NCBI GenBank assembly: GCA_022606135.1
Contig: JABYQN010000001.1
Coordinates: 4,092,001 to 4,156,000 of the forward strand
DNA from: Fomes fomentarius
Lineage: Eukaryota > Basidiomycota > Agaricomycetes > Polyporales > Polyporaceae
Reading direction: 5' to 3'
Length of the DNA stretch: 64,000 nucleotides
The position numbers and the translations under genes were made by a program. The notes below the pieces were generated by a model that searched no databases, had not been told where the DNA came from, and saw only the letters and a list, made by a program, of their open reading frames with translations. Of the stretch, positions 57,174-64,000 are shown piece after piece (the stretch's first letter is position 1; every line of letters begins with the position of its first letter).

Positions 57174-58376
57174 CTACTCGGCCTTTTGCTTGCCGTTGAA
57201 CGAGTATGACTCGACCTCAGCCTCGGCGCGGAGACCCTCCTGCTCGGCCTCGGCGTTGAGCTTGTGCTCCATCGCACGGTACTCCTTGGGCGAAAGGTTG
57301 AGCTTCTTTATCGCGTTCACGCGCTTCCGGTACTCGTGGTATTTGGTGTCCGTGCCAAAGAGGCGGTCACACCACCGGAAGGAAGTCGAGAAGTTGTTCA
57401 CGAATGCCATGTGGTGGAAGTCGTGGTGCTCAGCGCCGGACCAGAAGGGCACGAAGTGCTGCAGCGACCAGGGGAAGTCTAAGCGAAACGTCGGATCAGC
57501 CCACAGTTGACGACAAATGCAAAGGGGGAATAATGATGCAGGGTAACGGAGCAAACGGGTCACTTACCGTAGCCGCTGTGCGAGTCGATGGCTTGGAAGA
57601 GGCGGAGGGTGATCCAGATGTACATGGACACAATATGGAGGTCGTGGCGGAAAGCGCAGTAGAGGATGGGGCCGCCAATGGTGCCAGTGCCGAGAATCAT
57701 GACCTCTGCGGGGTGCGCGTACTCTGCAGCGAGGCCGAACGGTGCCGAGTACTTGTGATGTATCTTGTGGATGTGTTTGTAGAGCGGGCCCCAGTGCAGC
57801 GCGCGATGAGCGAAGAAGTGGAACATGTCCTCGAACACGAAGAAGAACGCGATCTGGGCGGCTTGCTTCTGCCAGGCAGGGAAGGGAACTTGCCAGGTAG
57901 ACATGCCGAAGAACTCAGCCATAGGGTGGAAGAGCCAGATCTGCAAACATGAACGATTGGTTGGAGGATGACAGGAGTAACGGCGGCAGCACGTACCACT
58001 GGAAGTTCGACCATGAAGTGAGAGAAGAGGACCTGCTTAGTGCACTCCCATTGTTCCTGAGGTGTCGGAATCTTATCAGCCTGGAGCTTCCACTTTCGGA
58101 AGTACGGAATCGCGTCGATGATGATCCACGGGATGCAACGCCCGAAGTATACGAGCTTAAAGAATACGTTTAGAAGGCAGTAATGACGCCGTAAGACCGA
58201 CTTCGTACCTCATGCAGCAAGAAGCTGGCGAGACCCGTGGCAATCACGGGGTTGCCAATCCACAAGTACCAGTTGACCCACTGGGTCTCCAACCAGTTGA
58301 GCTTGCTGAAGTCGATGCCAGCGTTGGCGTATAGCTGCTGCGCAGTGGCATGCGCGATCGACGCGGTCGAGTTCAT
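57174..58376 (-). CDS. ERG25: C-4 methylsterol oxidase
   Basis: Non-haem di-iron ER oxidase that starts removal of the C-4 methyl groups of 4,4-dimethylzymosterol in ergosterol synthesis. Model: exons 58376..58209, 58155..57997, 57940..57568, 57478..57174, 334 aa; every join is in phase. The three histidine clusters of the fatty-acid hydroxylase superfamily are present: HRALH (154-158), HKIHH (167-171) and HHDFHH (251-256). Family signatures around them are [36 protein letters not shown] and [16 protein letters not shown]. Hydrophobic segments lie before and between the clusters. The protein ends GKQKAE, so its last five residues (KQKAE) fit a KxKxx ER-retrieval signal. Length is close to yeast Erg25 (309 aa) plus a short C-terminal extension. 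Start at [10 protein letters not shown] is the only sensible Met upstream of the conserved region. Confidence 0.94.
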
Positions 58377-59763
58377 GGCTGTCGCAAGTCGTCGAGGGGA
58401 GAGACCGTGAGCAAAAGCCGGTGGACAGTCCGCGACGCGTCGAGCTCAAGGATATAGGAGATGGGCGAAAGGCAACCGCCGTTGTGAGCCAAACAGTCGG
58501 CTGGTTTGGGTTTTATTGAACTCGTATTAGTCGCGTCGTACGACCTCGGCTAGCGGAAAATGCCTTCGCACGTGGCAACTCGCGCGTCTGTTCCCCGCTG
58601 GCCTCCTCCTGGCCTGTTCCAGCCGTGCTCGAGCCTTGCTGCCGTGGCTCGCAAATGTCCCGAACGCGACAGAATAGCACGACTCCCCCGCTGAATAGTC
58701 GATATTCAATAACATCTTGCACCATTCAGATCGTCAACTACTTTCTGAATCATGGCGCCCGCAGCAGAGAGCTCACGGAACAAGTCGGTCTCATCTCCTT
58801 CAGACTTCACGACTTCGGGACATCGCGCAGAAAGAGGGGCCTCGCAGCTGCATGGCAGCACAAGAAAATGAATAGGAGTGGCAAAAGCGGCGGCCTACAT
58901 AGGTCAGGGCCCCTAAGGCTATACATAGCATGATCATCAATGTAGCACTAGCGCTCGCTAGAGACTTACCCTGTTAATGAAGTGGTATCGGTGAACGACT
59001 TCTCCACGAGCCTGAGGCTTATCTCCAGTTCTTTCCAATCTATAGCATAGACCGGTAGATGTACAGAATCGTGGAACCAGATGGGTCCTTGTAGTTCGCA
59101 CTCCGCAAAGGGTGCAAGTCGTTCGCGGCGGAGGACCAGCGAGTGGAAGGTCGACATGATGGGTATCGCCCAACTGGGCCCCGGAAGGTCACGCCTGTAT
59201 ACGAAGGAGTTGCAGTGGGGCAAGTGCCGGCTATTTGCAACTATACTATCACTACGGACGATAGTTGTAAAGAAAAGTCGCGTTCATGATTAGAACGCTA
59301 CACCTTGTGAGTGAGTCCGTGCGTCTACTTGCACTGGTCCATGTATGATCACCCAGGTACTGAGATTCCTGGCGTACATTGTCGCCACGGTTGTTAACCT
59401 ACAAGGGCGTTGATATCACATACGGTGGAACACGCTGCGAGGAGACCGGTTTACCGTCACAGCATATCAGCCGATACCCATCGCGCAGAAGGACACGGGC
59501 AAACACGGCACTCACGAAGGACAATATGAAAAGCAGTGTTCTCGCCCTTCTCGGAACAGTCCAACTTGACGGCACTCGACGGCTCAGCGAGCAGTCCACC
59601 TGCTCACGTCGTCTACAAACCATTCGCGTAGCACTCAGCGCCACGTTCCTCTCCGACATTCCCCATAAACTCCTCACACTCCCCTACTAGCTCAGCGCCA
59701 CGAGCTTCGATAATAGAGGGCAGAGCCGTCGGACCACCGCCCAGAGTGAATATAAACGGACGC
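58377..59763. other. Intergenic
   Basis: About 1.4 kb holding the ERG25 promoter (minus strand) and the 3' flank of the GPI mannosyltransferase gene. Only short unrecognised frames. Confidence 0.45.
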
Positions 59764-61450
59764 CTAGGCAGGCGGCAAGAACGCCCCCCACAGCACACAA
59801 CTTATCGCACCCCACACGACACTCCAGCCGACCCAGAGCCTGCCGGCGTGGGGGCGCTCGACGAGCAGCCACGCCGCGGCCCAGTAGGTGAGCGGCATGC
59901 CTGCGGCGAGGCGCAGTACGATCTGCGTGTGCGAGGCGAAGAGAAGAAGGAGGGCGAGGGCGAGTGTGTGGATGGCGTGTGGGGCGATGGAGGGGCGGAG
60001 GAATGGTGAGGATGAAGATGGGAGTTGATGCGAGGGTGAGAGCGACCGTTTGTGCGCGGCGACTTTGCCGCCTGGACTTGTACTGGACTCTGACTCTGAA
60101 TTCGACTTCGACTTGCCCGTCTGTGTGGGCGCGTGGGCCGGCCGAGAGGACAGCTCGAGAGCGAGAAGGCGCAGTCTCGGGACGACTGCGTGGCGGAGGT
60201 AGTGCACGGTGAACGAGAACAGCAGGATAAGCGGTGGTGCTCCAAGGAGGAAATTAGGGAGCTGCTGGACCGTCCAGTATCGCAAGAAGCCGATGTTCCA
60301 ATACTTCGCTTGCACGTAGTTGTAGATGAACGGTGGGAGCGACTCACACCATGGCGCGGGGTTCGAGATGCGCGTGCAGAAGATGAGGTATGCGGCGTAC
60401 TGGTGGTAGAGGAAGGGCGCACAGGTTAGCAATGATAGTGCAGCTGCGTAGGGGACAGAGCCGAGAGAGAGCTTCAGACCATGGTCAGTAAGAAGGGCCC
60501 GACGTTTGTGAGAGGGCAAGACTCACTTTGCGTCGGTCGAGAAGGGGTTCGACCACGAGGCCCCAAACTAGGAATCCACTGAGGAAGATTCCGTTAGAGC
60601 GAAAGGCGCTAGCGATGATGAAGGACAACGTGGCAGTAATCCAGTTCCCGTGCGCACAGTGCAGCATGCCTGTAACATTCAAGACAGTCAGTACAGGTAC
60701 TCACGTGCACTACAGGTGGCCCTCACCCTGGTATGAAAAGAAGGTGAAGAATGGCTCAGTATACCCAGAAACCCTAAGCGTGACAGGACTGCTGGGCAAC
60801 AACGACAATAACGCAGCTAAGAACGCCGCATCGCTCGAGCCCAAGTGCTCCAAGGACAGGTCGTACAGCGTCACCACCGAGAACGCCGTTGGCAGTGCCC
60901 CAAGGAGGCCTCCCAGCAGCGCGTTCTCGAGCTTGGGGTTCACCCCGACACTGACGTCGTAGTCACAGTCGAAGAGAAAGGAGACGATGTGGCCGAGATC
61001 GCGCATGACGGCGCGAATTCCAGGGAAGAACGCCCACTCGTGCTCGTAGACATAGTTTGCGGTCGCGATGTGCGCGAAGTGGAACGCGTCCCAGCGCAGG
61101 ACAGATGAGGCGAGGACGTGACGGATTCGAACAGCAAGGCTGGCGTCTTCTGGGCGCGGTGCAGGCAGGAGGACGGAGGGCGAGGCGTCGAAGAGCGGTA
61201 GTTGAGAGACGGTGATGGTGAAGAAGAGTGTGAGGAGTGTTGCGGCGAAGGAGAGCACGCGGAGCAATCTGCGGTGGTGGGCTTGTTTCTCCAACTCTAA
61301 GGGAGAGCCATGCTTGGGCTTCTCATGCTCCAAGTCAAAGGCCTTCGAACTCTTGTCCGAGTCTGTGACTGCAGCTTTCTCTGCAGGGTTCGAACCTGCG
61401 CTCAGATGCGAGGCGTGGATGATCGGTTCTACCGGCCGAGGCTCTGACAT
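59764..61450 (-). CDS. GPI18: GPI mannosyltransferase 2 (PIG-V)
   Basis: ER-membrane enzyme that adds the second mannose to the GPI anchor precursor. Model: exons 61450..60727, 60669..60527, 60471..59764, 524 aa; the two introns are 57 and 55 nt and phase-consistent. The N-terminal ~60 residues are hydrophilic, then a membrane segment (LLRVLSFAATLLTLFFTITV). The lumenal RWDAFHF motif at 119-125 and YEHEWAFFPG at 135-144 are the family hallmarks. SGYTEPFFTFFSYQGMLHCA crosses the first splice, followed by SAFRSNGIFLSGF, then several hydrophobic segments. A Ser/Lys-rich loop with SNSESESSTS precedes the last helices. It ends LTYWAAAWLL then GAISCVLWGAFLPPA. The start at MSEPRPVEP is preferred; the frame is open upstream to 61564 with another Met, giving 38 further residues that lack family resemblance. 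Confidence 0.92.
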
Positions 61451-62035
61451 GGCTGGCAACGGGCATGAGTACCGTGTTTCTGACAGCAGAGTGAAGCCAA
61501 AAAGCTTCCAGACATACCTGATCGCTGATTTTGAATCTATGCATATGCCCTGCACATCCTTCAAGCTCGGACCCTAGACCGCCGGTTGGCTGTGGTTCAG
61601 GACCAAGTCGCTTTTGCCTGTTTTGGAAGCGCAGACGCTGTCACCTCCCGTGGGAATAGATAGGCCAGAGGCGTTTGAGATACCAACGCGGGTACCCTTG
61701 GCTTCAACATACACCTCCCAGTGGGAGAAGTTTCTATCTGTTTCTCTCTTCCGGACACAATGCTCATACTCTGCCGTCGCCTGCTCGTGGAATGGTGCAC
61801 TGCAACAATGGAAGCTTGTACATTCAAAACTCCATGACAGAGGGGGAATGGGCTGTGACGGTGCAGGTTGCCGGCCTACACAGCGCCACGCCGTTTCACT
61901 GAAATCCACCGGCGGCGGCGCCCAAATGGATGCAGTGGTGGGATCACCTGGAAATGACTGGAGGGGCTATCAAAATCCAAAAGTTTCCAAGATCGGTGGA
62001 ATCCACCTGGAACACCATAAGAACCCAGGAGAGCG
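61451..62035. other. Intergenic, left flank of the short hAT element
   Basis: Promoter side of the GPI18 gene; no gene seen. Ends with the target duplication GTCCCTGG at 62036-62043. Confidence 0.45.
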
Positions 62036-62043
62036 GTCCCTGG
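62036..62043. repeat. Short hAT target-site duplication, left copy
   Basis: GTCCCTGG, repeated at 63218-63225. Confidence 0.9.
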
Positions 62044-63217
62044 TAGTGTTGCCGTGGAGTCAGAGCACTCCGGAGTGCAGACCACTCTGCTCCGACCGGC
62101 ATCTCGGCTTGTCACTCCATCAGCACTCCGACAGCAACCGAGATGTCGCGATTTCGGGTGAGCGTTTAATACTCGGCTGGCTTTCCTCAGGCTGACCGCA
62201 AATCGCGGTCACGTTCACAAACACGACGCGGTCATTTCACGCGTCTACCATTTGAGCTTACCTCCTTCTAGTCGTCTTTTCACCTGTCCGCTCCCTCCCG
62301 CTGTCTGTTTGATTCTACTAGATCTACCTGGTCTCTGTCTCATTACGGTTAGTTTTTAGATCCCTTTAGGGCAAACATTTGAGGCTCGGGTAGCACCGTT
62401 GGGTAGATATAGGTACCTCCTCCCAGTCGGCTCAATAGTAGGGTCCAAATTATAATTCTTGGCTTGCCTGTGGGCAAGTATAATAAGTAGTTTGAGCACT
62501 CTCAGGACACCGGTCGTCTCACTCATGTCAGATCAGTACTGCGAAACCTGCAGTTCACTTAGTGACTCTATGTGTAACACACTACTTGGTCCCGAACTCA
62601 CATCCGTGTTAACACCATCACCCTCTACTCCTCTTCAGTCTCAACCCTTGTGTACAAACTCTGCACAGAACCCAAGGCATTTTCCACCAGCATATCCAGT
62701 TCAGCACTTGTTCGACACTCCTCCATCTCAGAATCCCTATCCACCTCCTGGAGTCTTTGCTGGCCTCCGAACGAGTCTTATCATCAAGCAAGGAGACCGA
62801 TAAACTCCGTCAATCTTGTGGTGCTATGATGGAGGTTCTTCAGGTTGTCAAGTATTCACTCAAACAACGACTTCGGGAGGGTGTAGGACCTCGACTTCTC
62901 AGCAAACCCGAGGATTTACTACAAGATGACGAGATTACTGAGTTCCTACCCATCCTTCCTACCACATTTGATGATCACACTGACGACTAGACGAGTAATG
63001 GCACTCAAGCAGCCATTCTATACTATACAGTACAATCTATATATTCCTACGACGAATGCAATCGAGACTCGAGTACTGCGAGCGCCATCGAGAGAGATCC
63101 TTCCATATGTGGTGAATTACGTGAGCAATCGCCTACGCTCCAAGGCACTCCGGAGTACAGCGGAGTCTGATTGCCGACACTCCAGAGGGACTCCGACTCC
63201 ACTCCACGGCAACACTA
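62044..63217 (+). mobile_element. Internally deleted hAT element, 1174 bp
   Basis: Ends TAGTGTTGCCGTGGAGT on both sides as inverted repeats, the same 17 bp as the large hAT at 11792-22576. It is flanked by the 8-bp duplication GTCCCTGG (62036-62043 and 63218-63225). Subterminal ACTCCGGAGT palindromes are also shared. Its left end matches the right end of the large element, so it is inverted relative to it. It keeps only the first and last transposase parts and must depend on an autonomous relative. Confidence 0.92.
62459..62990 (+). pseudogene. hAT transposase with central part deleted
   Basis: The front (SDQYCETCSSLSDSMCNTLL, then PAYPVQHLFDTPPSQNPYPP) matches the front of the large hAT transposase (SADQYCGTCNSLSG, then PAYPIPHLFMPPPNQSSYLP). 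Near 62757 it jumps to the C-terminal dimerisation domain (LASERVLSSSKETDKLRQS, then MMEVLQVVKYSLKQRLREG) and ends at 62990. The catalytic middle, about 3.2 kb in the large element, is missing, and the frame changes at the junction. Confidence 0.82.
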
Positions 63218-63225
63218 GTCCCTGG
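63218..63225. repeat. Short hAT target-site duplication, right copy
   Basis: GTCCCTGG, matching 62036-62043. Confidence 0.9.
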
Positions 63226-64000
63226 AGCCTCTGGCGGCCGATGGAAACCAAAGTTCAAGCTCGGGCCGTCTTAGCGCTTGTGCGACAACAGGCGTCTCGC
63301 ACTTGATCATGACCTGTCATTGCGAACATCGTCTCTACACTCTTTTCATCTTCTTCCTTCCACATGTCAACTTCGGCTGCAAGGCGATACTCATCTTGCT
63401 CTAGTAATGCTCACAGGATACAACTGAGCTACCACAGGTCCCAAACTGTTGCTGCGAAGGCTGGTGATGCGGATCGGCGCGCGGAGGGCTCAAGCATGGC
63501 TTCGTGTACGTTCGCGTTCGTTCGCAAGCTTGGTGACCGTTACCTTTTCTTTTCAGTCAATATTACCCCCAGTCTGCAAGAGGAAGTTGTGGCATTGCAT
63601 GAGGAGCTATGCGTCTGGGACGAATGTGAAGCTCAGTTGTGTGCGCTGCTGGATGGGATGTGTTACGATGGGTATGTCTCAATGACTCCCATCTATTCTA
63701 GTCTTTTCTATGTGGTTGTCATCGCCTTTGCTCCTTTGTACAATGTATGTATAATTCCCTGTGATATAGATGAAGTCCTTACTGGTGACACCCTGATGTG
63801 AATAATGAATATCCATGTGCTCAATAGTATTATTAGAGGGCACCAAAATTTCCGTCGTGTCGTTGATTCCATGCGGCGTCTAATACCGTGTATGTCATCA
63901 ATAGAATCGCACTATATATGGATATAAGCCGGTCTCCTGTTCCGCTGACTGACCCCCTGGTTTCCATCCATCACGCCGGTCATATCCAGCGATCTTGGAA
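63226..64000. other. Right edge of window, no recognised gene
   Basis: A plus-strand frame at 63364-63801 (145 codons) contains protein-like text (FFSVNITPSLQEEVVALHEE) but no domain I know. It could be a small or partial gene. Confidence 0.3.

Noticed and set aside
1..64000. CRISPR array, phage, plasmid or bacterial operon
   Set aside because: Spliceosomal introns, hydrophobins and eukaryotic transposons throughout; no direct-repeat/spacer array was seen.

Overview
The window is a fungal nuclear contig, best read as an agaricomycete basidiomycete, possibly Polyporales. The evidence is class I hydrophobins, genes with many short introns (mostly about 50-65 nt, GT-AG), F-box, MYND and BTB proteins of mushroom type, an ERG25-type methylsterol oxidase, and hAT and Ty1/copia elements. 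No bacterial, organellar or CRISPR features were seen. All introns were placed by hand from splice consensus, reading-frame phase and known family sequence; there is no transcript evidence.

Layout. 1-6.6 kb: three class I hydrophobin genes, each carrying a different low-complexity region (PGLPSLI heptads before the fold, a Thr/Arg-rich linker before the fold, and a 254-residue Leu/Pro/Ser/Ile repeat tail after the fold). 8.3-9.2 kb: remains of a questin-oxidase-like gene. 9.3-10.8 kb: an F-box gene. 11.8-22.6 kb: a 10.8-kb nested transposon block. It is a hAT element with an 8-bp target duplication, split by a complete copia retrotransposon with a 5-bp target duplication and LTRs that look identical. 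Its right edge abuts a decayed copy of part of the tyrosyl-tRNA synthetase gene whose intact version lies about 6 kb further on.

25.3-35.3 kb: phenolic acid decarboxylase, a BTB-protein remnant, cytosolic tyrosyl-tRNA synthetase, a DnaJ-X co-chaperone, and a tandem pair of MYND-finger genes (the first broken, the second open). 35.8-37.7 kb: a second F-box gene with one very long intron. 42.2-44.5 kb: a cyclopropane-fatty-acid-synthase-family methyltransferase with at least ten exons. 44.5-54.5 kb: a gene-poor 10-kb stretch with simple repeats and a 170-bp tandem duplication. 54.5-61.5 kb: three multi-pass membrane proteins on the minus strand (an orphan seven-helix protein, C-4 methylsterol oxidase, GPI mannosyltransferase 2). 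62.0-63.2 kb: a 1.2-kb internally deleted relative of the hAT element, also with an 8-bp target duplication.

The genes do not form one pathway. The hydrophobins are a local family at the cell surface and air interface. ERG25, GPI18 and the CFA-type methyltransferase are separate membrane-lipid functions. The decarboxylase fits a fungus exposed to plant phenolics. The most unusual items are the hydrophobin with a long C-terminal repeat tail, and the copia element whose two frame breaks both fall in six-G runs and whose primer-binding site matches the internal part of a methionine tRNA rather than its 3' end.
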